Assembly: GCF_001305675.1 (NCBI RefSeq)
Contig: NZ_CP011853.1
Location: 3,720,001-3,784,000 of the forward strand
Length of the DNA: 64,000 bases
From: Gordonia phthalatica
GTDB lineage: Bacteria; Actinomycetota; Actinomycetes; Mycobacteriales; Mycobacteriaceae
Direction: 5' to 3'
A program made the position numbers and the translations under genes. Under the pieces are notes generated by a model. It searched no databases. It was not told the origin of the DNA and saw nothing but the letters and a program-made list of their open reading frames with translations. Below, in pieces: positions 56,611 through 64,000 of this stretch; within the stretch, counting starts at the first letter, position 1; each line of letters opens with the position of its first letter.

Positions 56611-57591
56611 TCAGCGCGACTCGCGCCCCGCGCGAAGCTCCCGAGCCCGCCTCGTCACGACGAGGCGGGCTCGTTCGTCTCCGCCGACGGCGACGGAACC
56701 CTGTCCGTGCCAGTCGGTGACGAGGGCGTCGACCGCCGACACCGTGCGGTACGACGGCTCCGGCGCTCCGATCGAGAGCAGCCAGGCGCGCAGCACGCGG
56801 GTGCGCAGGGCTGCGGGGACGTCGTCGAGCGGCTCCAGATCCAGTACGCGGCCGTATGCGCAGTCGGCGAGGAGATCGTCGGCAGGATCGTCGAGGGCGT
56901 CGAGATCGTCCTGCAGCTGCAGAGCGGTCCGCGCCAGAGCTTCTGTCACGCCGCCGCCGAGGACGTCGTCGAGCAGCGGCAGCACCTCGGAGCGGACCCG
57001 GACGCGGGTGAAGCGCGGGTCGTCGTTGTGCGGGTCGTCCCAGACCCGCAGTCCCCACCCCTCGCACGCCGCGCGGGTCTGCGCCCGTCGGATACCGAGC
57101 AGCGGTCGCCCCCACGGCCGCGACCACGCACGCATCCCGGCCAGCGACCGGGCACCGGAACCGCGACCGAGGCCCAGCAGGACAGTCTCGGCCTGGTCGT
57201 CGAGAGTGTGCCCGAGCAGGACCGGCCGCGAGCTGCGCGCATCGTCGAGCGCCCCGTACCGGACGCGGCGTGCTGCCGCCTCGGTGCCGCCGGGGCCGTC
57301 GACGGTCACCGCGCAGACCTCGGCGGTGGCACCGAGCCGTCGTGCGATGTCGGCGGCGCGCTGAGCCACCTCGCCCGACCCGTCCTGCAGACGGTGGTCC
57401 ACCACCACCGCGTGCACGTCCAGGCCCGCGCGGAGGGCGCCAGCCGTCAACGCCAGGGAGTCGGCGCCGCCGGAGAGGCCGACGCAGACCCGGTCGGCCG
57501 GCGCGTACCGGGCGGCGAACGCCCGGACCGCGCCGATCACCGCGCGCTGGGCCGCCGCGGACTCGGGTGTCAGAGAACTCGCTCGATCCAT
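56611..57591 (-). CDS. tilS: tRNA(Ile)-lysidine synthetase
   Basis: Enzyme of 326 residues that modifies C34 of tRNA-Ile(CAU). The PP-loop motif GLSGGADSLAL (about 38-48) and VLLGHTLDDQAETVLLGLGRGSGA are present; the C-terminal part is short, as usual in actinomycetes. ATG 57591 overlaps the zinc protease stop by 22 nt. It ends 1 nt from the stop of the convergent secreted-protein gene. Confidence 0.93.
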   Translation of the reverse strand: MDRASSLTPESAAAQRAVIGAVRAFAARYAPADRVCVGLSGGADSLALTAGALRAGLDVHAVVVDHRLQDGSGEVAQRAADIARRLGATAEVCAVTVDGPGGTEAAARRVRYGALDDARSSRPVLLGHTLDDQAETVLLGLGRGSGARSLAGMRAWSRPWGRPLLGIRRAQTRAACEGWGLRVWDDPHNDDPRFTRVRVRSEVLPLLDDVLGGGVTEALARTALQLQDDLDALDDPADDLLADCAYGRVLDLEPLDDVPAALRTRVLRAWLLSIGAPEPSYRTVSAVDALVTDWHGQGSVAVGGDERARLVVTRRARELRAGRESR

Positions 57592-58673
57592 GCGTCGGGC
57601 TGATCGATCTCCGCCATCAGCGGCATGGTCTCGGGGGAGGTCCAGATGGTGTTGAACTGCTCCATCCCCACCCTCTCGACCACGTGGTCGACGAAGGCCT
57701 TGCCGCGGACGTACTGCGCCATCTTGGCGTCCATGCCGATGAGGGCGCGGATCAGTCGCTGCAGCGGGTTCTTGGGCCCCTTGCGACGCTGGTCGAAGGC
57801 GGCACGAATCGATTCGACGCTCGGCACGTGGGCCGGGCCGACGGCGTCCATCACGTGATCGGCATGGCCTTCGAGGAGGGTGCCGAGCGCCAGGACCCGT
57901 TCGAAGGACTCGAACTGCTCGGGCGACTGCACCAACTGCATCAGGCCGATGACGCCCTTCTCACGCTGCTTGCCGCTGCGCAGACTCTCGGTGACGCGGC
58001 CGACCAGGTCGGCGACCGAATCGTCGTCGGTGCCGGTCAACGACGCCACGTTGGAGCGCATGTAGTCGGCCAACCACGGGTTGGCGGAGAACTGCACGCG
58101 GTGGGTCACCTCGTGCAGGCACACCCAGAGGCGGAAGTCCGACGGGTCCGCCCGCAGGGCGCGTTCCACGGCGATGATGTTGGGCGCCACCAGCATCAGG
58201 ACGCCCTCCTGCCCGGTCTGCGGATCCACGCTGAACGGGTCGTACTGGCCGAGGATGGCGCTCGACATGAAGGCGAGCAGGCCGCCGGCCTGCACGCCGG
58301 CGATCTTGCCGCTGATGCCGTGGCCGGAGCGGTGGTCGTCGGACGCGTTCTCGGCCTCATCGGCGGACGGCACCGGCGCCAGCATCGCGGGCATGGAGCG
58401 GGAGGCGGCGTCGATCCAGCCCGAGCGGTCCAGGATCTGCGCGGTGGGAACGGCGAGGCCGTCGGCCAGTCCGGTCACCTCGCGGACGGGGCCCTCGGCG
58501 CGGACGGCGGCGTCGAGCAGTTCGGCGTTGGCTCGTTCCCACGTGTAACGGGTGACGCGCGGCCCGGGGCGCGCGACGCGCTTGCCGATGGTCGCGGCGA
58601 GCCCCCAGTCGATGTTCTCAGCAGGACCCGAGTTGTCGGCGGGTGCCTGCTCCGTGTCGGCGACGGTATCCAC
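57570..58673 (-). CDS. Zinc-dependent metalloprotease (DUF2342)
   Basis: Protein of 367 residues of the DUF2342 group, which in Mycobacteriales lies between dacB and tilS and is sometimes labelled F420-biosynthesis-associated. The zinc-binding motif is in LHEVTHRVQF (about 185-194: HExxH), with a downstream EGHADHVMD motif providing another ligand. GTG 58673 is the start. The substrate is unknown. It overlaps tilS and follows dacB by 21 nt in the same operon. Confidence 0.82.
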   Translation of the reverse strand: MDTVADTEQAPADNSGPAENIDWGLAATIGKRVARPGPRVTRYTWERANAELLDAAVRAEGPVREVTGLADGLAVPTAQILDRSGWIDAASRSMPAMLAPVPSADEAENASDDHRSGHGISGKIAGVQAGGLLAFMSSAILGQYDPFSVDPQTGQEGVLMLVAPNIIAVERALRADPSDFRLWVCLHEVTHRVQFSANPWLADYMRSNVASLTGTDDDSVADLVGRVTESLRSGKQREKGVIGLMQLVQSPEQFESFERVLALGTLLEGHADHVMDAVGPAHVPSVESIRAAFDQRRKGPKNPLQRLIRALIGMDAKMAQYVRGKAFVDHVVERVGMEQFNTIWTSPETMPLMAEIDQPDAWIERVL

Positions 58674-58694
58674 AGTCTTGTTCCTTCCGGTCGG

Positions 58695-60083
58695 TCAGCC
58701 GCGGCAGCCGCAGTCGCGCAGGGCGCCCACCACCGCGTCGACGGCGGGGCGTGCGTCTTCGGGGGAGGTTCCACCGGAGATCATGGCGAAGGCCAGGACG
58801 CGACCGTCGACGGTCTGCACTACTCCGGTCAACGAACTCACGCCCGTCAGTGTTCCGGTCTTGCCCCGCACCCACCCGGCACCGGCGGTGAGTTTGGGAT
58901 CGAAGCGGTCGGCGAGGGTGCCGGTGCCTGCGGCGACGGGCAGGGAGTCGAGCAGCGACCGCAGCTTCGGGTGCCCCTCCCCTGCCGCTGCGGACATCAG
59001 CTGATCGAGCAGTGACGCGGGCACCCGGTCGGCGTACGAGATCCCCGACGAGTCCACCAGAGTCGCCTCGTCGGCGGCGAAACCGTTCTCACTCAACGTC
59101 GTCAGGACGGCCTTCGCACCGCCCTCGATGCTCGCCTCGCCTCCAGTGGCGCGAGCCAGTTCGATGGCGAGCGACTCGGCCAGGACGTTGTCGCTGAACC
59201 GCATCATGTCTCCGACGCGCACCGTGAGGGGCGCGGACTGGACCTGCGCGATGGTGGGGGCGTTCGACGGCGCGGTCGTCTCCTCCACCTCACTGTTGAT
59301 GCCCAGTGCGCTCGCCAGCGCGCGGCCGGCGTCGAGGGCGGGTTCCTCGGTGCGGGGCGAGTACTCGTCGTTCGGCTTGAGTCGGCCGCCGTCGACCATC
59401 AACGACTCGATGGGGGCGATGTCGCCGCCCTTGATGTCACCGCGGTCCCAGGTCTTGGACATCGAGGGGCCGGTGAACAGCGAGGTGTCGACGGCGATCG
59501 AGGTGACGGTCTTCCCCGACTTCTTGATCTGCTCGGCGAGGTCCTCGATGTGTGCCGGGTCGGAGTAGAAGCTCGGATCGCCCTTCAGGGTGGAGGTGAG
59601 GGTCGGATCGCCGGCGCCGATGATGACGGCGCGGCCGGAGGGGTCCAGGACCACCTTGGTGGTGAGGCGCGCATCGTGCGGGAGGGCCAGCAGCACTGCG
59701 GACGCGGTGAGGATCTTGGCGTTGGACGCGGGGACCCGCGGCTCGTCGGCGCCCTTCGACCACAGCACGGTGCCGGTCAGCGGATCGGTGATCTGGCCGG
59801 TCAACTTGCCGAGCGCGTCGTTCTTGAGCGGCTTCGACAGTGCCTTCGCCACGCCGGCCCGGGTCGGGACCGGTGCGTTCTTGGAGACGGCGACGATGCT
59901 CGGGTCCACCGACGTCAGCGCGGGCTGCGCGGGCGTCCCGGCCGGGATCGGATCGGCCCGGTTCTGGTAGAGCCACCAGCCCCCGCCCGCACCGGCTGCC
60001 AGGAGCACCACCAGGGCGACGATCAAGAACCAGCGCAGGAATCTACGCGGCCGACGGGCGGCAGGACTTGTCGGCTGTGCCAC
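58695..60083 (-). CDS. dacB: D-alanyl-D-alanine carboxypeptidase/endopeptidase (PBP4 type)
   Basis: Class C penicillin-binding protein of 462 residues that trims or cuts peptidoglycan cross-links. An N-terminal anchor (about 14-35, FLIVALVVLLAAGAGGGWWLY) precedes the enzyme. SxxK is in PASNAKIL (about 131-138), SxN in RFSDNVLAES and KTG in VRGKTGTLTG. GTG 60083 has GGAG 5 nt upstream; the frame is open to 60188 but no ribosome-binding site supports it. First gene of the dacB-protease-tilS operon, divergent from ppa. Confidence 0.9.
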   Translation of the reverse strand: MAQPTSPAARRPRRFLRWFLIVALVVLLAAGAGGGWWLYQNRADPIPAGTPAQPALTSVDPSIVAVSKNAPVPTRAGVAKALSKPLKNDALGKLTGQITDPLTGTVLWSKGADEPRVPASNAKILTASAVLLALPHDARLTTKVVLDPSGRAVIIGAGDPTLTSTLKGDPSFYSDPAHIEDLAEQIKKSGKTVTSIAVDTSLFTGPSMSKTWDRGDIKGGDIAPIESLMVDGGRLKPNDEYSPRTEEPALDAGRALASALGINSEVEETTAPSNAPTIAQVQSAPLTVRVGDMMRFSDNVLAESLAIELARATGGEASIEGGAKAVLTTLSENGFAADEATLVDSSGISYADRVPASLLDQLMSAAAGEGHPKLRSLLDSLPVAAGTGTLADRFDPKLTAGAGWVRGKTGTLTGVSSLTGVVQTVDGRVLAFAMISGGTSPEDARPAVDAVVGALRDCGCRG

Positions 60084-60199
60084 ATGTACTCCGGTCTGGG
60101 GACTGCGAGGGACGGTCTTAACAGTATCCTTGACACCCGTCGAAGCAATTTCCCGCCGCGAGTCCCAGATCAGCAGGCGCAGAAGCAACAGGAGGCAGC

Positions 60200-60679
60200 A
60201 TGGAGTTCGAGGTCACCATCGAGATCCCCAAGGGTGGTCGTAACAAGTACGAGATCGATCACGAGACCGGGAAGATCTACCTGGACCGCTACCTCTACAC
60301 CCCGATGGGTTACCCGGCCGACTACGGCTACATCGACCACACCCTCGGTGAGGACGGCGACCCGTTGGACGCGATGGTCCTCCTGCCCGAGTCCGTGTTC
60401 CCCGGCGTCATCGTCAAGGCTCGCATCGTCGGCATGTTCACCATGACCGACGAGGCCGGCGGCGACGACAAGCTGCTCGCAGTTCCCGCGGGCGACCCCC
60501 GCTGGGATCACATCCAGGACATCAACGACGTCAACGAGTTCGAGCTGAAGGCCATCGCGCACTTCTTCGAGCACTACAAGGATCTGGAGCCGGGCAAGGA
60601 AGTCACCGCCGGTGGCTGGGTCGGCAAGGACGAGGCGGCCAAGGTCGCCCAGGCCGCCGTCGACCGCTTCCAGGGCTGA
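60200..60679 (+). CDS. ppa: Inorganic pyrophosphatase
   Basis: Soluble family I pyrophosphatase of 159 residues. The signature is DPLDAMVLL with acidic metal ligands (about 54-62), plus YPADYGYIDHTLGEDGDPLD and KLLAVPAGDPRW. AGGAGG lies 5 nt before ATG 60200. It is divergent from dacB, the standard order in this group. A hairpin terminator follows. Confidence 0.96.
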   Translation: MEFEVTIEIPKGGRNKYEIDHETGKIYLDRYLYTPMGYPADYGYIDHTLGEDGDPLDAMVLLPESVFPGVIVKARIVGMFTMTDEAGGDDKLLAVPAGDPRWDHIQDINDVNEFELKAIAHFFEHYKDLEPGKEVTAGGWVGKDEAAKVAQAAVDRFQG

Positions 60680-60697
60680 TCCCCTCAGCGTTCACTT

Positions 60698-60732
60698 CGA
60701 TCCCCCGCTGCCACCACGGCCGCGGGGGATCG
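60698..60732 (+). terminator. Terminator of ppa
   Basis: CGATCCCCCGC pairs with GCGGGGGATCG across a 13-nt loop, 18 nt past the stop, followed by TTCGTTCGG. Confidence 0.75.
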
Positions 60733-60856
60733 TTCGTTCGGTCGACCGTGGCGTCATTCGTTCGTGCGGTCGAGGGTGTCGGATCTGTACGGTCTAATAG
60801 AAGGCACTGGCGGATCGGGTCCACCGACGGCTCGACGACGACAACGGGGTGAGCAC

Positions 60857-62008
60857 ATGGGAATCATGGCCAAGATGCGCGGCGAGCTCGTCGACATCAT
60901 CGAGTGGATCGACGACTCGCGGTCGACGCTCGCCTGGCGTTTCCCGCGCTACAACAACGAGATCAAGAACGGTGCCGAGCTGATCGTCCGCGAGGGCCAG
61001 CAGGCGGTCTTCGTCTACCGCGGACAGCTGGCCGACCAGTTCGGTCCGGGCCACTACCAGTTGACCACCGAAGCGCTGCCGATCATGAGCACGCTGCAGG
61101 GCTGGAAGCACGGCTTCAACAGTCCGTTCCGCAGCGAGGTGTACTTCGTCAACCGTCGCCCGGTCACCGACCTGCGCTGGGGCACCCCGAATCCCATCAC
61201 ACTGCGCGACCCGGACTTCGGCATGGTGCAGGTGCGTGCCAACGGTCTGTGCGTCATCCGCATCGCCGACCCGGAGATCTTCCTGCGCGAGGTCATCGGC
61301 ACCGACAGCCAGGTGGACTCGAACGAGATCTCCGAGCTGCTGCGCCGCGTCATCGCCACGGCGTTCTCCGACATGATCCTGGAGACCGGCGTCGGTGCCA
61401 TCGACCTGCAGGGCAAGCAGGGCGAACTGAGCGAGAAGCTCCGCGAATACGTCCAGACGCGCGTCGACGACGAGTTCGGCCTGTCGATCGAGTCGATCGA
61501 GATGACCATCTCGCTGCCCGACGAGATCACGGCGGCCATGACCCGGGGTGTGGCACGCGGCGTCGAGGAGCGCGGTTTCACGCAGAACGTCGGCGACATG
61601 CAGCGCTTCCAGCAGGGTCGCGCCGCCGACGCCATGCTCGCAGCCGCGCAGAATCCCGGAGGGTCGGCGATGGGCGACCTGATGGGGGCGGGCATGGGCA
61701 TGGCGATGGCGAGCCAGATGGCCGGGCAGTTCGGTCAGGCCGGAAACGCACCGGCGCAGACACCGCCGCCGATCCCGGCGGCCCCCGTCTTCCACATCGA
61801 GCAGAACGGCGCGGCCGTGGGCCCCTACCCGGTCGAGCAACTGCGCGGCGTCATCACCGCGACCACCCTGGTGTGGGCGCCGACGCTGTCGGGGTGGACC
61901 CCGGCCGGTCAGGTTCCCGCTCTGGCCTCGCTCTTCGCGCCCGCGCCGCCGCCGCTGCCCCCGCAGGGCCCCGGCTCGCCGACGCCTCCCCCGCCGCCCG
62001 CCCAGTAG
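60857..62008 (+). CDS. SPFH-domain protein with C-terminal GYF_2 domain (YdjI-like)
   Basis: Protein of 383 residues. Residues about 30-240 form an SPFH/band-7-like domain as in YdjI-type proteins (GAELIVREGQQAVFVYRGQLADQFGPGHYQLTT; EYVQTRVDDEFGLSIESIEMTISLP). A Met/Gly/Ala-rich linker follows, then a GYF_2-like module (FHIEQNGAAVGPYPVEQLRGVITATTLVWAPTLSGWTPAGQVPAL, about 312-355) and a Pro-rich end. Such proteins polymerise on membranes. It leads a three-gene operon with a zinc-ribbon and a membrane protein. No transmembrane helix is evident, so it probably acts at the inner membrane face. Confidence 0.78.
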   Translation: MGIMAKMRGELVDIIEWIDDSRSTLAWRFPRYNNEIKNGAELIVREGQQAVFVYRGQLADQFGPGHYQLTTEALPIMSTLQGWKHGFNSPFRSEVYFVNRRPVTDLRWGTPNPITLRDPDFGMVQVRANGLCVIRIADPEIFLREVIGTDSQVDSNEISELLRRVIATAFSDMILETGVGAIDLQGKQGELSEKLREYVQTRVDDEFGLSIESIEMTISLPDEITAAMTRGVARGVEERGFTQNVGDMQRFQQGRAADAMLAAAQNPGGSAMGDLMGAGMGMAMASQMAGQFGQAGNAPAQTPPPIPAAPVFHIEQNGAAVGPYPVEQLRGVITATTLVWAPTLSGWTPAGQVPALASLFAPAPPPLPPQGPGSPTPPPPPAQ

Positions 62009-62041
62009 CGTGACGCTCCTTCTGCACCGCGGAGATCTTCG

Positions 62042-63346
62042 ATGACCCAACCGCCCGGGGACCAGCAGCCCCCAGTGCCGCCGCCACTGCCCGACGCTCC
62101 GCGGGTGCCGCAGTCCGCGGTGCCGCCGCCGCTTCCGCACCGAGCTGTGCCCGAGGCTCCGACCGCATCGCCCCCGCCGCAGCCTCCGTCGCCGCCGCGA
62201 CAGGCTCCCAGCGAGCCGCCTCGCGCACCGCGCGCGTCGGATCGGGCGATGCTGCACGTCACCGAGCAGACGCGCACCTACCCGTGCGGGTCGTGCGGTG
62301 CGGCACTCGCGTTCAACCCCGACCAGCAGAACCTGGCGTGCGGGTCGTGCGGCACCACGTATCCGATCGTCGTCGACCCGAAGGCCTCGGTCTCCAAGCA
62401 CGACCTGCACGCGACGGCCGACAAGCTGCGGACGCTCGCAGCGCCCGTCGGCCAGACCGGCAACGAGCGCGAGGTCACGTGCCAGTCGTGCGGCGGTCGC
62501 ACCATCTTCAACGGCACGCTGACGGCCACCCTCTGCCCGTACTGCGCCACCCCCATCCAGCGGACCGACATCCAGAATTCGCCGGAGCGCCTCGCCGTCG
62601 ACGGGATCCTCCCGCTGCGCGTATCCGAGGATCGGGCCCGCGCAAGCATCACCGAGTGGATCAACAGCCGCTGGTTCGCGCCCAACGAGTTCAAGAAGTA
62701 TCGGACGCTCGGCTCCTTCACCAGTGTCTACATGTCGTACTTCACCTACGACGCCGACGCGATCACCCAGTACCGCGGACGCCGCGGCGACAACTACACG
62801 GTGGTCGTCGGCTCGGGCGAGAACCGGCACACCGAGACCCGCATCCGCTGGCGGTCGGTCAGCGGCACCGTCCACAACCGCATCCGCGACCTCCCGGAGA
62901 ACGCGAACACCGGCTTCGACGCCGGCCGCGTGCGGGAGTTGGAGCCGTGGCCGATCGCCGAGGTGACGCCGTACAAGCCGGAGTTCGTGGCCGGTCACCT
63001 GTCACGGACCTACGACAACGATCCGGTGCAGGTCTTCAACAGCGCCGCCCAACCGCGGATCGACAGCATCATCGACTCCACCATCCGCTCGGACATCGGC
63101 GGCGACCACCAGCAGATCAGCGGTAAGCAGACCAGCTTCTCCCTGCTGCAATTCATGTACGTCCTGCTGCCCCTGTGGCTGCTGACGGTGAATTTCGAGA
63201 GCAAGCCGTTCCAGGTCTTCGTCAACGGGCTGACCGGCGAGGTGCAGGGTGAGCGGCCGTGGAGCAAGATCAAGATCATCGCGACGAGCGTGGCGGTATT
63301 GATCGTCGTCGCGATCATCGCCTATTTCGTGTGGGGAAGAAGGTGA
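62042..63346 (+). CDS. Zinc-ribbon membrane protein (YdjG-like)
   Basis: Protein of 434 residues. A Pro-rich N-terminus (1-65) precedes two zinc-ribbon units: CGSCGAAL...CGSCGTTY (about 81-103) and CQSCGG...CPYCATP (about 143-170). A middle domain of unknown fold (about 185-360) contains WFAPNEFKKYRTLGSFTSVYMSYFTYDADA. Membrane helices lie at about 362-385 and 410-430 near the C-terminus. The zinc-ribbon plus soluble domain plus membrane anchor resembles Bacillus YdjG, a partner of a PspA/SPFH membrane-stress system. Such proteins are often mislabelled as primosomal or helicase-like because of the zinc ribbons. Confidence 0.72.
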   Translation: MTQPPGDQQPPVPPPLPDAPRVPQSAVPPPLPHRAVPEAPTASPPPQPPSPPRQAPSEPPRAPRASDRAMLHVTEQTRTYPCGSCGAALAFNPDQQNLACGSCGTTYPIVVDPKASVSKHDLHATADKLRTLAAPVGQTGNEREVTCQSCGGRTIFNGTLTATLCPYCATPIQRTDIQNSPERLAVDGILPLRVSEDRARASITEWINSRWFAPNEFKKYRTLGSFTSVYMSYFTYDADAITQYRGRRGDNYTVVVGSGENRHTETRIRWRSVSGTVHNRIRDLPENANTGFDAGRVRELEPWPIAEVTPYKPEFVAGHLSRTYDNDPVQVFNSAAQPRIDSIIDSTIRSDIGGDHQQISGKQTSFSLLQFMYVLLPLWLLTVNFESKPFQVFVNGLTGEVQGERPWSKIKIIATSVAVLIVVAIIAYFVWGRR

Positions 63347-63347
63347 C

Positions 63348-63899
63348 ATGGGAACCGCCATCATCGTCGTCCTGGTCCTCGGGCTGCTGATCCTCGGCGC
63401 TCTCGCTGCCGGCGGCATCGCGCTGGCGCTGGGATCGGTCAAGGCGAGCCGGAAGAACGCCGCCATCGCCGGCGTCGACGTGACGGTCCCGCAGGAGTGG
63501 GCGCTGGGTCACGATCCGGAGGCACGACTGCACCGGCGCATCGCCGCAGCCGTCTCCGCGCTCGATGACACGATCGGTCAGGCAGGCGTCGCAGATCTGG
63601 AACTGCGGGCGCGGTTGATGAACGACGCCGCGGACCTCGACCGCACGCTGGTCTCCATCTGGTCGCTGCCCCGCGACGCGAAGCCCGCAGCCCTCGCCGA
63701 CGTGGAACCCCGCGTCGCCGCCCTGGAGTCGGCAGCCACGCAGCAGGCGCTGAATCCCGACGTCGACCGACCCCGCCTCGGCGAGCTCCCGACCTTGCCG
63801 CCGCTCCCCGATCCGCCGGGCGCCGCACCGTCGCCGGCCGAACCCGAGGTCGCACAGCCCCGGCCCGCCCCTCGTCAGGAGCCGGAACAGCCCGCGTGA
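63348..63899 (+). CDS. Small membrane-anchored protein of the SPFH module (YdjH-like)
   Basis: Protein of 183 residues starting 1 nt after the upstream stop. One N-terminal helix (about 3-28: AIIVVLVLGLLILGALAAGGIALAL) is followed by a helical cytoplasmic domain (about 45-140, with DPEARLHRRIAAAVSALDDTIGQAG) and a Pro-rich tail. No named domain is recognised; position and architecture recall YdjH. It probably works with the SPFH and zinc-ribbon proteins. Confidence 0.65.
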   Translation: MGTAIIVVLVLGLLILGALAAGGIALALGSVKASRKNAAIAGVDVTVPQEWALGHDPEARLHRRIAAAVSALDDTIGQAGVADLELRARLMNDAADLDRTLVSIWSLPRDAKPAALADVEPRVAALESAATQQALNPDVDRPRLGELPTLPPLPDPPGAAPSPAEPEVAQPRPAPRQEPEQPA

Positions 63900-63937
63900 C
63901 GTCGTCGACCCGGCCTTCCCGCGCCGGGTAACCGTTC

Positions 63938-64000
63938 CCACATGAGCCGTTGCTTCCCGCTCCACGTCTGACGTGTAGCGGGAAGCAACGCTTCATGTGG
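63938..64000. terminator. Long segmented hairpin at the window edge
   Basis: CCACATGA (63938-63945), CGTTGCTTCCCGCT (63948-63961) and ACGT (63964-63967) pair with complementary segments ending at 64000, separated by symmetric 2-nt internal loops, around a CTG loop. It ends at the window edge, so it may extend further. A smaller hairpin (ACCCGG/CCGGGT) precedes it at about 63,908-63,930. Confidence 0.75.

Noticed and set aside
62318..62572. Primosomal protein N'/helicase annotation for the zinc-ribbon gene
   Set aside because: No helicase motifs; only the paired CxxC ribbons are shared.
60794..62998. 734-codon minus-strand frame across the SPFH and zinc-ribbon genes
   Set aside because: Spans two coupled plus-strand genes with clear domains; rich in Arg/Gly/His as expected from an antisense frame.

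Overview
The window is high-GC DNA with dense, overlapping genes, many GTG starts and many TANNNT -10 boxes placed 6-8 nt before the start codon (leaderless mRNAs). Together with a mycobacterial-type sterol catabolism locus and the syntenic tilS-hpt-ftsH-folE-folP-folB-folK-panC-panD-coaX-lysS block, this points to a mycolic-acid actinomycete (Mycobacteriales). Gordonia or a close relative is my best guess; the genus is an inference. I found no rRNA, tRNA, CRISPR array or insertion sequence.

Positions 1-33,000 are a steroid/lipid catabolism region. The left edge holds the N-terminus of a CYP125-like sterol hydroxylase (minus strand), divergent from fadA5 and a Ddn-like F420 enzyme, then a fadD8-like ligase with a ferredoxin. 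Two KstR-type operators (TAGAACnnGTTCTA) sit at these promoters. Next come a GyrA-tower/GNAT fusion, a TetR/MpaB-oxygenase pair with a perfect operator, and a DUF559 nuclease gene bracketed by long palindromes. A minus-strand operon (two SDRs, a SnoaL-like protein, a crotonase) diverges from echA20-ipdA-ipdB-ipdC, the enzymes that open the last two sterol rings. After an interlude (paired beta-propeller membrane proteins, ECF sigma factor, MOSC, LysR, MFS, rRNA methyltransferase), the pathway resumes with a KstR2-like TetR regulator, an aldehyde dehydrogenase, fadA6, ipdF, fadE30 and fadD3. One 16-bp operator (CCAAGCRTTTGCTWGG) occurs at three promoters: the SDR/echA20 divergence, the regulator itself and the fadE30/fadD3 divergence. 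It ties the dispersed operons into one regulon.

Positions 33,000-45,000 hold accessory functions: a GAF-LuxR regulator, a frameshifted glycine-rich secreted protein, two tandem small secreted paralogues, lysS, a cysteine-less rhodanese preceded by a tiny Cys-rich leader ORF (a candidate cysteine attenuator), a Tat-exported metallophosphatase, a VapBC-type toxin-antitoxin pair, a fadD-fadE operon, a CMD-family protein, a TetR regulator and a MaoC dehydratase.

Positions 45,000-64,000 are conserved housekeeping DNA on the minus strand: coaX, panD, panC and a ketopantoate-reductase-like gene (pantothenate/CoA); DUF6779 and DUF3180 membrane proteins; folK, folB, folP, folE (folate); ftsH; hpt; tilS; a zinc metalloprotease and dacB. 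On the plus strand are ppa and a three-gene SPFH/zinc-ribbon/membrane module resembling Bacillus ydjG-ydjH-ydjI. An unrelated secreted-protein gene is inserted between hpt and tilS. Many gene ends carry long, nearly perfect hairpins, some of which form repeat families.
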